The notes under the pieces are model-generated. The model saw only the letters and a list, made by a program, of their open reading frames with translations, did no database searches and was not told the DNA's origin. This document shows positions 1-7,965 of a stretch of DNA of 64,000 nt, in pieces. The position numbers were made by a program, and so were the translations under genes. This DNA is from Rubrivirga marina (lineage in GTDB: Bacteria; Bacteroidota; Rhodothermia; Rhodothermales; Rubricoccaceae): assembly GCF_002283365.1 (NCBI RefSeq), contig NZ_MQWD01000001.1, positions 3,071,749-3,135,748 of the forward strand, read 5' to 3'. Each line of letters opens with the position of its first letter. Positions within the stretch are counted from its first letter, which is position 1.

Positions 1-226
1 CCGTCCGGCCGTCGACCTCGGCGACCACGCCGTAGCAGCAGGGGTGGCCGAACATGTGCGTGAGCAGGCCGGTCGCGGCCTCGGGCGAGGGGAAGTCGCG
101 CGCGAACCCGTGGCGGTCGGCGATGGCGGCGAACGCCTCGAAGCAGATCGCGCCGCACGCCGCGGCGTCGTCGGGCCGGGCGCGGCGGAGCGTGAGGGCG
201 GCGGCGGGGGCCGTGACGAGTTCCAT
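1..226 (-). CDS. GNAT-family N-acetyltransferase, N-terminal part (runs off the left edge)
   Basis: About 75 codons are visible, starting at an ATG at 226. The protein opens with MELVTAPAAALTLRRARPDD, and the strand-1/helix-1 pattern LTLRRARPDDAAACGAICFE is the usual start of a GNAT acetyltransferase fold. A later YGVVAEVDGR segment matches the beta-4 strand, just before the acetyl-CoA-binding part that lies outside the window. Substrate cannot be told. No Shine-Dalgarno sequence lies upstream of the ATG. The family call is by pattern recognition from half a protein, so it is moderate. Confidence 0.6.
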   Translation of the reverse strand, partial: MELVTAPAAALTLRRARPDDAAACGAICFEAFAAIADRHGFARDFPSPEAATGLLTHMFGHPCCYGVVAEVDGRT

Positions 227-248
227 CGGAGGAGGGGTCAGGGGAGGA

Positions 249-298
249 CCGCCCCGCTGGCGGCAGCGCCCGTCGCGAGCACGCCGCCAGCGGGGCGG
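249..298 (-). terminator. Strong 16-bp hairpin after the DUF5602-like gene
   Basis: The arms at 249-264 and 283-298 are perfect complements (16 bp, CCGCCCCGCTGGCGGC and its complement) around an 18-base loop. The hairpin starts five bases after the stop of the gene at 303-1112 and lies before the GNAT gene. There is no T-run, so it may be a U-tract-less terminator or a 3'-end stabiliser rather than a classical intrinsic terminator. Confidence 0.5.
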
Positions 299-302
299 CG
301 GG

Positions 303-1112
303 TCAGCCGGCGGCGTGGCGGACGAGCCCGTCGAGCGTGACGAGGTACTGCCCGGCGTCGGCGTCGTAGCGGACGGAGTAGCGGGTCGGGTAGTAGCCCG
401 CCGTTTGGAAGGCCTGGGGCTGCGCGAGCGTCTCCACGTGCGCCCGCCCGCTCGCCTTGAGCGACTCGAGGAACGCCCTCGTGATCATCGGCTCGAGGAA
501 CGGGACGCGGCCGTCGTAGCTGCCCCAGATGAGCACCTCGGTGAAGGTGGGGCCTCCCGGCGCGTACGTCGGGTCCGCCGTGTCGACGAGGTGGTTCCCC
601 ATCTCGGGAACGGCTGGGCCGGGCGGAAGGACGTAGCCCTGGGGGACGTACCTCGCCTCCGGCGCCCGGCCGCCCTTCTCCCCGAACTCGGGGTCGACCG
701 GCGTCCAGGACTCCCGCTCGGCCACCGGGACCCAGTAGAAATGGAGGTCGAAGTGGGGGTACGTGAAGAGGCCCTCGGGCTCGTGGCCTTCAGGGTTCCA
801 CCCGAACCAGACGTGGTCGTACTGGAGGCCCGCAGTGCGGGCCTCGTCGGGGAGGCGGAGCGTCCACAGGCTCTCGTGGTCGTGTCCGTCGCCGCCGGCG
901 TGCGTGGGGAGCCCGCTCAGGGCGCTCTCAGAGATGGCAACGCCGAGTGTCTCGGGGACGCCCGAAGCACCTATGCGGACGAACGTGCGGACGGTGCCGT
1001 CGCCGACGTCCGCGGCGGTTCCGAAGTGGGTGCCAGCGTCGGACGTGCCGTCGCAGCCGGCCAATAGGAGGAGCGCCAGGGCGCCGAGGGGGAGGACGGA
1101 TCGGGGGTGCAT
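303..1112 (-). CDS. DUF5602/TTHB210-like lipoprotein
   Basis: A 269-residue exported lipoprotein. Residues 1-20 form a hydrophobic signal peptide with lipobox LLAGC (Cys20), so the mature protein should be membrane-anchored on the periplasmic side. The body carries histidine-rich patches: HAGGDGHDHE near 71-80, HFDLHFYWVP near 120-129 and MGNHLVD near 170. The PHFDLHFY motif is typical of proteins annotated DUF5602/TTHB210-like, whose function is not established; the clustered His/Asp residues suggest metal binding (inference). It is followed by a strong hairpin and preceded by about 100 bases without an obvious promoter. Confidence 0.6.
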   Translation of the reverse strand: MHPRSVLPLGALALLLLAGCDGTSDAGTHFGTAADVGDGTVRTFVRIGASGVPETLGVAISESALSGLPTHAGGDGHDHESLWTLRLPDEARTAGLQYDHVWFGWNPEGHEPEGLFTYPHFDLHFYWVPVAERESWTPVDPEFGEKGGRAPEARYVPQGYVLPPGPAVPEMGNHLVDTADPTYAPGGPTFTEVLIWGSYDGRVPFLEPMITRAFLESLKASGRAHVETLAQPQAFQTAGYYPTRYSVRYDADAGQYLVTLDGLVRHAAG

Positions 1113-1223
1113 GAGGCGGCGGCGTCGAGCCGCGGAGGGTCGGGATGGGCGCCGCGATGACGCGACAGTGCGAGCGTACCCGCCTCACAACGAGCGTCGC
1201 ATGGGCGGCGCGGCCTATTCCCG

Positions 1224-1837
1224 CTACCCGGCATGGCCGCTTCCTCGAAAGGCTCCCCCAGAGCTTGTTTGGCGAGCTAACCCTGGGCGAGCGAGGCGGC
1301 GGAGCATGAGCCGGACCATCGCCGGTTTGATCAGCGCCTCGGCCAACTCAACCCGCCACTCGTAGTCCTTGGCGAGTCGGCGGTACCGGCCCAGCCACGC
1401 GAACGTCCGCTCCACGACCCGCCGTCGGGGCCGGACAACGAACCCTCGCTGCCCCGGCTCAGGCCGGACGATCTCGACCCAGACGCTCCGCTCGGCCGCC
1501 CACGCCGCGAGCGGGCGGCCGCCGTAGGCCCGGTCGGCCCACAGGAGCGCGAGCCTCGGCTGGAGCGGGCGGAGCCCGCCGAGGAGCCGCCTCGCCCCGG
1601 CCTGGTCTGAGACGTCGGCGCCGGTCACGTGGCACGCGACGACGAGCCCCTCCGTGTCGACGAGAACATGCCGCTTCCGCCCCGCCACGCGCCTCCCGCC
1701 GTAGAAGCCACGGACGAGCACCCGCCTGAGGCGGCCGTGCCCCCCGACAGCGTAGTGGCTCCCGAACAGGTCCATGACGTGGACGGCGTCCGAGCACGTT
1801 CTCGAGTGGAGCGGGGCCGCCCTTGCCGTTCTCTCGG
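1224..1837 (-). pseudogene. IS5-family transposase, C-terminal remnant
   Basis: The frame encodes the back half of an IS5-type DDE transposase: VAGRKRHVLVDTEGLVV, then LLWADRAYGG (second acidic residue) and the RRRVVERTFAWLGRYRRL signature with the catalytic Glu. The N-terminal helix-turn-helix region is missing. The first convenient ATG (1775) is internal, and the frame stays open through the junction near 1838-1855 without a recognisable start. The last residues (SSGGAFRGSGHAG) read out of the element into flanking DNA. It cannot encode an active enzyme by itself. Confidence 0.75.
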
Positions 1838-1855
1838 TGTCAAGAGTTCTTGACA
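1261..1855 (-). mobile_element. Truncated IS5-family (IS427-like) insertion sequence
   Basis: One end is recognisable at 1261 as GAGCTTGTTTGGCGA, which resembles IS5/IS427-type terminal repeats. It lies just beyond the conserved end of the transposase. No matching inverted copy (TCGCCAAACAAGCTC) is seen on the other side. There the transposase frame stops matching the family near a perfect palindrome at 1838-1855 and meets a truncated recombinase gene. The element therefore looks cut at its 5' side, probably by deletion or by a second rearrangement. The left boundary given is the junction and is approximate. Confidence 0.55.
1838..1855. repeat. Perfect palindrome at the IS/recombinase junction
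   Basis: TGTCAAGA-GT-TCTTGACA is an 8-bp perfect inverted repeat with a 2-base centre, AT-rich compared with its surroundings. It sits exactly where the transposase remnant meets the recombinase remnant and supplies the stop codon that ends the recombinase frame. It could be a protein-binding site, the scar of the rearrangement or part of the lost IS end. Confidence 0.5.
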
Positions 1856-2345
1856 GCCGGCGAGAGACGCCAGCGGAGGACGTCGACGCCGGGGACCGGG
1901 TCTAGGCCGGCCGCCTCGCCCGACCGCCGCACGACGCGGCCGATCGACATCGGCGAGAGCGGCCGGTCCGACACGTTCCCGTGCCGGTCCACGCCGCGGA
2001 ACAGAGGACCATCCTCGACCCCCGCCGCGCCGACCCAGTCGGAGACGAGAGCCGCCGGGTCCACGTCCCCACCCGGGACCAAGACGACCGTGTCGTCGCC
2101 GCCGTAGAGCTGGTACCGGAGCTCGCTCCGACCGGGCGTGACGTCGAGGTCGAGCTCGTCGGCCTCGATCCGCGAGAGCTCCGAGGGTCGGAGGGCGGCG
2201 CCCGCCCCGAGGGCGAGGAGCGCGCGGTCGCGCTTGCCGAGGAGCGAGTCCGGGTCGAGCGCCCCGATCATCCGGAAGACCTCCGGGGCGAGCGCCCGGT
2301 CGGCCGGGAACGCCCCCGTTCGTTCGGGCCACACGTCGCGGTCCT
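1840..2345 (-). pseudogene. Tyrosine recombinase (phage-type integrase), truncated at both ends
   Basis: The frame holds the middle of a tyrosine recombinase: RMIGALDPDSLLGKRDRALL followed by LGAGAALRPSELSRIEADEL, where the Arg of LRPSELSR is the first catalytic arginine. It ends at GVDVLRWRLSPAVKNS, where the HxxR box and the nucleophilic tyrosine should follow, so both are missing. Upstream of about 2345 the frame stays open but is antisense to another gene fragment and no longer resembles a recombinase. The stop codon comes from the junction palindrome. It is an inactive relic, probably of an integrated element or a cassette recombinase. Confidence 0.65.
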
Positions 2346-2655
2346 CCAAGATGGAGTACCTCGCTACCTCCGCCTCAAGGCGGAGCGGAAGCGGCTCGAC
2401 GCCGAACTCAAGGCCCTGGAGCCCGTCATCTACTCCTCGCTCCTCGACGAGGACGGGGCGACGGCTGACGTCCTCGGCCACACGCTCTCCGTCAGGACCC
2501 GGAAGTCGTACGAGTACAGCCCCGAGGTCGACCGGCTCTCCGACGAGCTAAAGGCTCTCAAGCGCTACGAAGAGAAGGCCGGGATCGCCGCCTGTGTCCG
2601 GGCCACGGGCTACATCTCCGTCGTGACCAAGCCGCCCTTCCAACGGGCTGCCTGA
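2346..2655 (+). pseudogene. Hypothetical charged helical protein, 5'-truncated
   Basis: About 100 codons read YLRLKAERKRLDAELKALEP and onward, ending KPPFQRAA. The sequence is strongly helical and charged (two coiled-coil-like stretches, near the start and around SPEVDRLSDELKALKRYEEK). It has normal codon use for the genome, so it is probably a real protein. It has no start codon of its own near the point where similarity would begin; the frame runs backwards into the antisense of the recombinase remnant. I read it as a small mobile-element-associated gene cut at its 5' end by the same rearrangement. Function unknown. Confidence 0.4.
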
Positions 2656-2680
2656 ACGGCTGGCGATCTACTGGTATGAT
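2652..2680 (+). promoter_or_regulatory. Possible promoter of the small lipoprotein gene
   Basis: A TATGAT box at 2675-2680 in the extended form TGGTATGAT stands out in otherwise GC-rich DNA, 57 bases before the ATG at 2738. A weak -35-like CTGAAC lies 17 bases upstream. This is pattern recognition only. Confidence 0.35.
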
Positions 2681-2737
2681 TGTCCCTTAGCGTCTCGCCG
2701 CCCGGCCCCCAGATCGACTGGACTCAACCCACGTACA

Positions 2738-3205
2738 ATGAACCTGCGTAACGCCGCCAGCACAGTTCTTCTCGCCCTCGCGCTGACCTCTTGTGACTCG
2801 GGCGGCCTCGACGCCAGCGCCGAGGCGGCTGCGCTATCGGGGAACTGGATCTCGACTCAGTCCGCACAGGTCGATCAGCACCCTGACTTGGACCTCGACC
2901 TCCAATTCTCAGCCGACGGGACCGTGTCCGGCAGCGGCACCCTCGCAAAGACCCCGGCCCGCATCGGCGATCCGATCACGACCTACCTGGACCTCGTGAT
3001 CGAGGGGACCTGGACCTCCGACCGTTTCACGCTCGACGTCACCCGGAGGCTATACGCGCCGTCCTTCGCGTACACCCTCACGGTCAACCGGGCGTCGTGC
3101 CCCGATCAGAGCGGCTCCCCCGTCGGCACGTACTGCGAGGCGTCGATGACCGGCAGCGGCCAGTTCGCGAACCCCTCCTTCACCTTCTTCAACACCTTGG
3201 ACTGA
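2738..3205 (+). CDS. Small lipoprotein, function unknown
   Basis: A 155-residue protein with a signal peptide and lipobox ALTSC (Cys19). After the anchor, a stretch GNWISTQSAQ and regularly alternating hydrophobic/polar strands (LDLDLQFSADGTVSGSGTL, TYLDLVIEGTWTSDRFTLDV) suggest a small beta-barrel or beta-sandwich of the lipocalin-like/META kind seen in many Bacteroidota lipoproteins. Two cysteines in the C-terminal third (CPDQSGSPVGTYC) may form a disulfide. It has its own likely promoter and is followed by about 60 bases before the tRNA terminator. No specific function can be assigned. Confidence 0.65.
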   Translation: MNLRNAASTVLLALALTSCDSGGLDASAEAAALSGNWISTQSAQVDQHPDLDLDLQFSADGTVSGSGTLAKTPARIGDPITTYLDLVIEGTWTSDRFTLDVTRRLYAPSFAYTLTVNRASCPDQSGSPVGTYCEASMTGSGQFANPSFTFFNTLD

Positions 3206-3271
3206 GGCCGGGAGAGGGGAGAGGCGGAAGCAGTTGAGCTAAGAACCCTTCCACTGGCCCTTCCAGTAGAA

Positions 3272-3316
3272 AAGCAGAAAGCCCCTAAGTCGTTGCGACT
3301 TAAAGGCTTTCTGCTT
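3272..3316 (-). terminator. Intrinsic terminator of the tRNA-Arg gene
   Basis: The arms AAGCAGAAAGCC (3272-3283) and GGCTTTCTGCTT (3305-3316) are perfectly complementary, with a second nested stem TAAGTCG/CGACTTA inside. Read on the minus strand the hairpin is followed by TTTTCTACT. It lies directly 3' of the tRNA gene. Confidence 0.8.
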
Positions 3317-3324
3317 GTTCGTTG

Positions 3325-3398
3325 TACGCCCGAGAGGATTCGAACCTCTGACCTTTGGTACCGGAAACCAACGCTCTATCCAACTGAGCTACGGGCGC
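3325..3398 (-). tRNA. tRNA-Arg, anticodon CCG
   Basis: The minus strand folds into a complete cloverleaf: acceptor GCGCCCG/CGGGCGT, D-arm TAGCTCAGTTGGATAGAGCG, anticodon stem TTGGT/ACCAA with loop TTCCGGT (anticodon CCG, reading CGG), and T-arm AGAGG-TTCGAAT-CCTCT. The discriminator base is A and no CCA is encoded. CGG is a frequent arginine codon in this genome. Confidence 0.95.
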
Positions 3399-3410
3399 GT
3401 CGGGAGGCCC

Positions 3411-3438
3411 AAGATACGGAGGCCGGGACCGGCGGCAA
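3411..3438 (-). promoter_or_regulatory. Promoter of the tRNA-Arg gene
   Basis: On the minus strand a TTGCCG (-35-like, 3433-3438) is separated by 16 bases from TATCTT (-10-like, 3411-3416), and the mature tRNA begins 12 bases further on. This is the best-formed promoter visible in the window. Confidence 0.55.
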
Positions 3439-3571
3439 GGGGACGGTCGTTGCAAGACCGCGTGAACCAGCCCGTCGCGTCTCCACGCGCACACGACAGG
3501 GAGTTGCGGGCGGGTTCACGGTGCACGCGACCACAATCCCCTAGTCTACAAGGCTTCGCACCCAGACGCCC

Positions 3572-4903
3572 GTGCCCGTCCGCATCGCCTCCGTCGACCC
3601 CGGATCGCTCGCCGAGACGCTCGGCTGGGCGCCGGGCGACCAGATCCTCGCCATCAACGGCGAGCCGGTCGAGGACGAACTCGACTTCCGCTTCAAGACG
3701 TCCGACGAGCGGCTGACGCTCCGCGTCCGGACGGGGGGGCAGTTGGCGGAGGAGACCGTCGAGAAGGAGCCAGACGCCGGCCTCGGCGTCGAGCTGGAGG
3801 AGTTCCGCATCAAGACCTGCGGCGACGACTGCGTGTTCTGCTTCGTCGACCAGAACCCGGTCGGCCTCCGCGACACGCTGTACTTCCGCGACGGCGACTT
3901 CCGGATGTCGTTCCTCTACGGCAACTACATCACGGTCACGAACCTCCGCGACCGCGACCTCGAGCGGATCGTCGAGCAGCGACTCAGCCCGCTCTACGTC
4001 TCGGTCCACTGCACCGACGACGACGTCCGCGCCGAGATGATGGGCCACCGGACGCTCCGCGACCGGCAGGGCGAGAAGCTCCGGTTCCTGGCCGACCACG
4101 GCATCGAGCTCCACGCGCAGATCGTTCTCGTCCCGGGCTACAACGACGGGGCCCAACTCGTCAAGACGATCCTCGACCTGTACGATTTGGAGGAGCAGCT
4201 GTACTCCGTGAGCATCGTCCCTGTCGGCCTGACGGCGCACCGGAGGGCGCTCACCACGCTCCGGCCCGTCTCGCCGTCCGAGGCGCGGCAGCTGGCCCGC
4301 CAGGTCGCCCGCTGGCAGGACTACTTCCGCGAGCGGATCGGCCGCGGGTTCGTCTACCTCTCCGACGAGGTCTACCTCCTCGCCGGCCTCGACTTCCCAG
4401 ACGAGGAGGCCTACGACGGCTACCCGCTCATGGAGAACGGCGTCGGGATGAGCCGCGACTTCTTGGACGAGCTGGCCTTCCAGGCGGAGGACCTGCCGGA
4501 CGCGTTGCCCGAGTCCAGGCGAGTCACGCTCGTGTCCGGGACGCTCACGGCGCCGCTCCTCCGAGACCGCGTCGAACCCGTGCTGCGAGGGGTCGAGGGG
4601 CTGGATGTCGAGGTCGTCGCCTGTGAGAACCGGCTGTTTGGCGAGGTCGTGACGGTGTCGGGCCTCCTCAACTTCAAGAGCTTCCTCGCGGAGCTCAAGC
4701 CCCGCGCCGCGGCCGGCACGCTCGGTGACCTCGTCGTGCTGCCGCCCGACTGCGTCAACTTCGAAGGGCTCTTCCTCGACAACCGCCCGGGCCAGATGAC
4801 CCCCGACGACCTGAGCCGCGCGCTCGGCGGCGTGGAGGTCGTGGTGTTCGACGGCGATTGGGGAGCGCTCGTGGACCGGCTGGCGGACCCTGTCGCGGCG
4901 TAG
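3572..4903 (+). CDS. PDZ-radical SAM protein, DUF512 family
   Basis: A 443-residue protein starting at GTG 3572. Residues 1-35 form a PDZ-like segment ([20 protein letters not shown]). The radical SAM cluster motif follows as CGDDCVFC with Cys83, Cys87 and Cys90 (CX3CX2C), then [18 protein letters not shown] and the C-terminal DUF512 region ([30 protein letters not shown]). This PDZ/radical-SAM/DUF512 layout is a conserved family of predicted Fe-S oxidoreductases, often called FeS-binding protein in cyanobacteria and clostridia; its substrate is not known. It is the first gene of a plus-strand run that includes membrane-protein genes. Confidence 0.85.
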   Translation: MPVRIASVDPGSLAETLGWAPGDQILAINGEPVEDELDFRFKTSDERLTLRVRTGGQLAEETVEKEPDAGLGVELEEFRIKTCGDDCVFCFVDQNPVGLRDTLYFRDGDFRMSFLYGNYITVTNLRDRDLERIVEQRLSPLYVSVHCTDDDVRAEMMGHRTLRDRQGEKLRFLADHGIELHAQIVLVPGYNDGAQLVKTILDLYDLEEQLYSVSIVPVGLTAHRRALTTLRPVSPSEARQLARQVARWQDYFRERIGRGFVYLSDEVYLLAGLDFPDEEAYDGYPLMENGVGMSRDFLDELAFQAEDLPDALPESRRVTLVSGTLTAPLLRDRVEPVLRGVEGLDVEVVACENRLFGEVVTVSGLLNFKSFLAELKPRAAAGTLGDLVVLPPDCVNFEGLFLDNRPGQMTPDDLSRALGGVEVVVFDGDWGALVDRLADPVAA

Positions 4904-4955
4904 GTGAATCCCGGCACGGTCGCTGCTCGTTGAGGGCCTCCGCTTCGATCCCGCC

Positions 4956-6059
4956 GTGACTGACCCCGAGATCCAGACCTCCGCCGTCCCCACGTCGGCG
5001 CCGCCGGCCGCCCCCGTCGCCTCGACACCGACCGAGGCCGACGCCATCGTCGACGCGTGGCCGTGGGCCCGGCCCTCCCGACTCACGGGCTGGCTGGAGC
5101 GGAACGACTTCCACCCGCTGCTGACGGCGTTCCTCGTCTTCGTCGCCGCGTTCCTCCTGTTCCAGGTCGTCGTGGCGCCCATCGTGCTCGCGATCGGAGT
5201 GGTCTGGGACCTCTCGCAAAACGGGGGAGGGGAGCCGCCCGACATGACGGTGATCCTCGAGCAGCTGACCACGAACGGCCGGCTCATGATGATCGCCAAC
5301 ACGGTCGGCCAGCTCGTCGGGTTCGGCCTGTTCGCGTGGGTCGTGGCGAAGCTCCACTCGCCGGACGCCCGCGAGTACCTCCGGATCCGAAAGCCCGACG
5401 GACCGGGGCTCGGCCTCGCCGCCGTCGGCTGGGCGACGCTGTACCCGGTCGTCCTGTGGACCGGCCAGCTCAACGAGCGCGTCCCGATGCCCGATTGGCT
5501 CCACCAGCTGGAGCAGCAGCAGGTGGATTTGTTGGAAGGTCTGCTCCTGGGAGGTGACCTCTCGACGATGTTCCTGTTCGTCGCGCTCGCCCTTACGCCC
5601 GCGATCTGCGAGGAGCTCCTGTTCCGGGGCTACCTCCAACGGCAGGTCGAGCGGGGGTGGGGGACGGCCGCGAGCATCGTCCTCGTGGGTGTCCTGTTCG
5701 GGCTGTACCACCTCCGCCTCAGCCAGGCGATCCCACTGTCGCTCTTGGGCATCTACCTCGGCTTCGTGGTGTGGGCGACGGGCAGCCTGTGGGCCGGGTT
5801 TACGGTCCACCTGCTGAACAATGGGTTCGCGGTGCTCGCTTCAGCGGTCGTCCGCGATTCGCCGGAGATGGACCTGGAGAGCCTCGAGTCGATGGGGGTG
5901 CCGTGGTATGTTGGCCTGCTCGGGATCGCCCTCACGGCGGCCGTCGTCAAGGCCCTGCTCGCTCGGCGCCAGTCCCTCGTCGGGACCACGGCCGACGCGA
6001 GGCCGGTTGAAGCCGAGCTCGTCCCCTCTCCTCCGACCTCTCCTCCCGTCCTCTCATGA
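4956..6059 (+). CDS. CPBP-family intramembrane metalloprotease (CAAX protease-like)
   Basis: A 367-residue polytopic membrane protein with about eight hydrophobic segments. The three CPBP motifs are present: CEELLFRGYL with Glu219, Glu220 and Arg224, LFGLYH with His252, and VHLLNNGFAVL near residue 290. In the family these residues bind a metal inside the membrane. Bacterial members are linked to CAAX-like processing, immunity to self-made peptides or membrane-protein turnover, and no specific role can be told here. Start is GTG 4956 (MTDPEIQ), giving a soluble acidic, proline-rich tail before the first membrane segment. Its stop overlaps the next ATG by four bases (ATGA). Confidence 0.85.
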   Translation: MTDPEIQTSAVPTSAPPAAPVASTPTEADAIVDAWPWARPSRLTGWLERNDFHPLLTAFLVFVAAFLLFQVVVAPIVLAIGVVWDLSQNGGGEPPDMTVILEQLTTNGRLMMIANTVGQLVGFGLFAWVVAKLHSPDAREYLRIRKPDGPGLGLAAVGWATLYPVVLWTGQLNERVPMPDWLHQLEQQQVDLLEGLLLGGDLSTMFLFVALALTPAICEELLFRGYLQRQVERGWGTAASIVLVGVLFGLYHLRLSQAIPLSLLGIYLGFVVWATGSLWAGFTVHLLNNGFAVLASAVVRDSPEMDLESLESMGVPWYVGLLGIALTAAVVKALLARRQSLVGTTADARPVEAELVPSPPTSPPVLS

Positions 6060-6478
6060 AAGAGCCCGCCAGCACCCCCCACGACGACTCCCCCGACGAG
6101 CGGAGAGGCCGGACCTACGAGGGCTGGGTCTCGGTGTTCGAGTGCTCCACCGACTTCGAGGCCGACCTGGTGCGCGATCGCCTCGACGAGGAGGACATCG
6201 CCGCGGTCGTCCTCACGCAGCGCGACCACTCGTTCAACCTCAACGTCGGCGACCTCTCGCCGGTCCACGTCATGGTGAGGCCGGAGGACGAGGCGGCCGC
6301 GCAGGAACTCCTCGACCGCGAACCGCTCACGGACGAGGAACTCGAGAGGGCGGCGCTCGACGCCGACGTCCTGGCGCCCGACGCGCACGACCCCATCTCG
6401 GAGGCCCGGCTCGATTCCGGCATCGACGAGATCAGCCTCGACGTGCCCGAGGAGGAAGAGGACGACGAGGACGCCTAG
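6056..6478 (+). CDS. DUF2007-domain protein with acidic tail
   Basis: A 140-residue soluble protein. Residues 20-80 (GWVSVFECSTDFEADLVRDR and onward to the VHVMVRPEDEAAAQELLD segment) match the DUF2007 putative signal-transducing domain, a small ferredoxin-like fold common in Bacteroidota. The remainder is very acidic and ends in EEEEDDEDA, a halophile-like or flexible tail. It overlaps the CPBP gene by four bases and abuts cdsA, so the three are probably co-transcribed and translationally coupled. Biological role unknown. Confidence 0.7.
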   Translation: MKEPASTPHDDSPDERRGRTYEGWVSVFECSTDFEADLVRDRLDEEDIAAVVLTQRDHSFNLNVGDLSPVHVMVRPEDEAAAQELLDREPLTDEELERAALDADVLAPDAHDPISEARLDSGIDEISLDVPEEEEDDEDA

Positions 6479-7297
6479 GTGTCGAACTTCGCCCAGCGCG
6501 TCCTGACCGGGCTGGTCGGTGCCGCGCTCGTCGTCGCCGCGGTCCGGGCGGGCGGCTGGGTGTTCGCTCTCTTCATCGGGGGGGTGGCGCTGGCGGCCCA
6601 GTACGAGCTCTACCGGCTCGTCCGGGCCGGCGGCGTGAAGCCGCTCATCGGGTACGGGATGGCGCTCGGCGCCGTCGCCACGCTGTGGCCGCTCGTGCCC
6701 CGAGCAGGGCTGATTCTTTCGGCTGGCCTGGTCGGCCTCCTGTTCGCCGTCCTCTACCTGCGCCGCGAGACGCCCCTCCTCGACGCGGCGGGGACCGCGT
6801 TCGGCGTCCTGTATCCGGCCCTCCTCGCGAGCAGCCTCCTCGTCCTCCGATTCGCCGAGGCGAGCGGACTCGACGAGATGGAGCGGTTCTGGCTCACCAC
6901 GGCCGTCCTCTTCAGCGTCTGGGGAGCCGACTCGTTCGCCTACCTCGCGGGCCGTGCGTTCGGCCGGACGCCCCTGTTCGAACGGATCTCCCCGAAGAAG
7001 ACCTGGGAAGGCGCGGCGGGCGGCGCCGTGGGCGCGTTCGCACTCGTGGCCGTGTTCAAGCTGACGGTCCTCGGCACGGCCGTCTCGTGGATTGACGTCA
7101 TGGCGATCGCCGTCGCCAGCGGGGTGCTCGGACCGTTTGGCGATCTGGCCGAGAGCCACTTCAAGCGGTCCGTTGGAGTCAAGGACTCGGCGGCGTGGCT
7201 GCCCGGGCACGGTGGACTGCTGGACCGGATCGACGCGACGCTCGTCGCGGTGCCGGCCGTCGTGCTCTACTTCGAGCTCACGCGGGGGCTGCTCTAG
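6479..7297 (+). CDS. cdsA: Phosphatidate cytidylyltransferase CdsA
   Basis: This 272-residue membrane enzyme makes CDP-diacylglycerol from phosphatidate and CTP, the branch-point step of phospholipid synthesis. It has about seven transmembrane segments and the family signature near the C-terminus: SHFKR (starting at Ser226), then GVKDSAAWLPGHGG and LLDRIDA. The GADSFAYLAGRAFGR and SPKKTWEG motifs also fit. The start is GTG 6479, immediately after the upstream stop. A 12-bp hairpin of the CCGCCTCGG family lies 22 bases after the stop, as the probable transcript end. Confidence 0.93.
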   Translation: MSNFAQRVLTGLVGAALVVAAVRAGGWVFALFIGGVALAAQYELYRLVRAGGVKPLIGYGMALGAVATLWPLVPRAGLILSAGLVGLLFAVLYLRRETPLLDAAGTAFGVLYPALLASSLLVLRFAEASGLDEMERFWLTTAVLFSVWGADSFAYLAGRAFGRTPLFERISPKKTWEGAAGGAVGAFALVAVFKLTVLGTAVSWIDVMAIAVASGVLGPFGDLAESHFKRSVGVKDSAAWLPGHGGLLDRIDATLVAVPAVVLYFELTRGLL

Positions 7298-7318
7298 CCC
7301 GCGCCGCGCTGCGTCATT

Positions 7319-7350
7319 CGTCCGCCTCGGTGAGGAGCCCGAGGCGGACG
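7319..7350 (+). repeat. CCGCCTCGG-family hairpin after cdsA
   Basis: CGTCCGCCTCGG (7319-7330) pairs perfectly with CCGAGGCGGACG (7339-7350) around an 8-base loop. No T-run follows. The same stem recurs after other stop codons in this window; see the findings. Confidence 0.6.
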
Positions 7351-7470
7351 AGGTTTGGGCCAGATGCGTCCCTGAGACGTGGGGCTGGATTGTGAATCAC
7401 ACGTTGGATGCCGCGGTGCGGAAACACGCGATGCCGCACCGCGTCAAAGCGATTGATCCACTCCGCCCTC

Positions 7471-7929
7471 ATGCCTCGCCTGATCAAACGCTACGGGAGC
7501 CGCAAGCTCTACGACACCACCGACAGCCGCTACGTCAGCCTTGAGGAGGTGGCCGGGTTCGTCCGTTCGGGCGAGCGCGTCGAGGTGGTCGAGAACAAGA
7601 CGGGCCAGGACGTGACTGCCGCGGTCCTCACCCAGATCATCTCTGAGGAAGGCCGCAACGGTCGCGGATTGCTCTCGCCCGGGTTCCTCCACGACCTCCT
7701 CCGGGTCGGCGAGCGGGCCCTCAAGGCCGGCGAGAAGGCCGTCGAGAGTGGGCTCACGCAGGCCCGCCGCGGCGTGGACGACCTCACCACCAAAGCCGTC
7801 GACCGGATCCGCCCCGGCGGACTCGTCGGCGAAGTCCGCGACGAGATGGACCGACTCCGCGCCCGCCTCGACGGGCTCGAGCGCTCTCTCTCCGAGCTGG
7901 ACGACGACACGAAGACTTCCGACCAGTAA
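7471..7929 (+). CDS. PHA synthesis regulator PhaR-like DNA-binding protein
   Basis: A 152-residue protein. Residues 1-62 match the polyhydroxyalkanoate-synthesis-repressor N-terminal domain (PRLIKRYGSRKLYDTTDSRY followed by the VSLEEVAGFVRSGERVEVVE stretch), which binds both DNA and PHA in the family. The remainder is amphipathic and phasin-like (ALKAGEKAVESGLTQARRGV, then MDRLRARLDGLERSLSELD), a coiled-coil suited to granule binding. I take ATG 7471 as the start because homology begins there, although the frame is open upstream to 7408. The next gene is a phasin 36 bases downstream, so the regulator and its target are adjacent. No PhaC synthase is in the window. Confidence 0.85.
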   Translation: MPRLIKRYGSRKLYDTTDSRYVSLEEVAGFVRSGERVEVVENKTGQDVTAAVLTQIISEEGRNGRGLLSPGFLHDLLRVGERALKAGEKAVESGLTQARRGVDDLTTKAVDRIRPGGLVGEVRDEMDRLRARLDGLERSLSELDDDTKTSDQ

Positions 7930-7965
7930 CCCCCCGGACTCCGTCCGAACAGCCCCCCAACCCCC

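Noticed and set aside
28-1067. Plus-strand frames over the DUF5602-like gene
   Set aside because: Low-complexity Arg/Val/Gly translations without motifs; the minus strand has a signal peptide and a conserved core.
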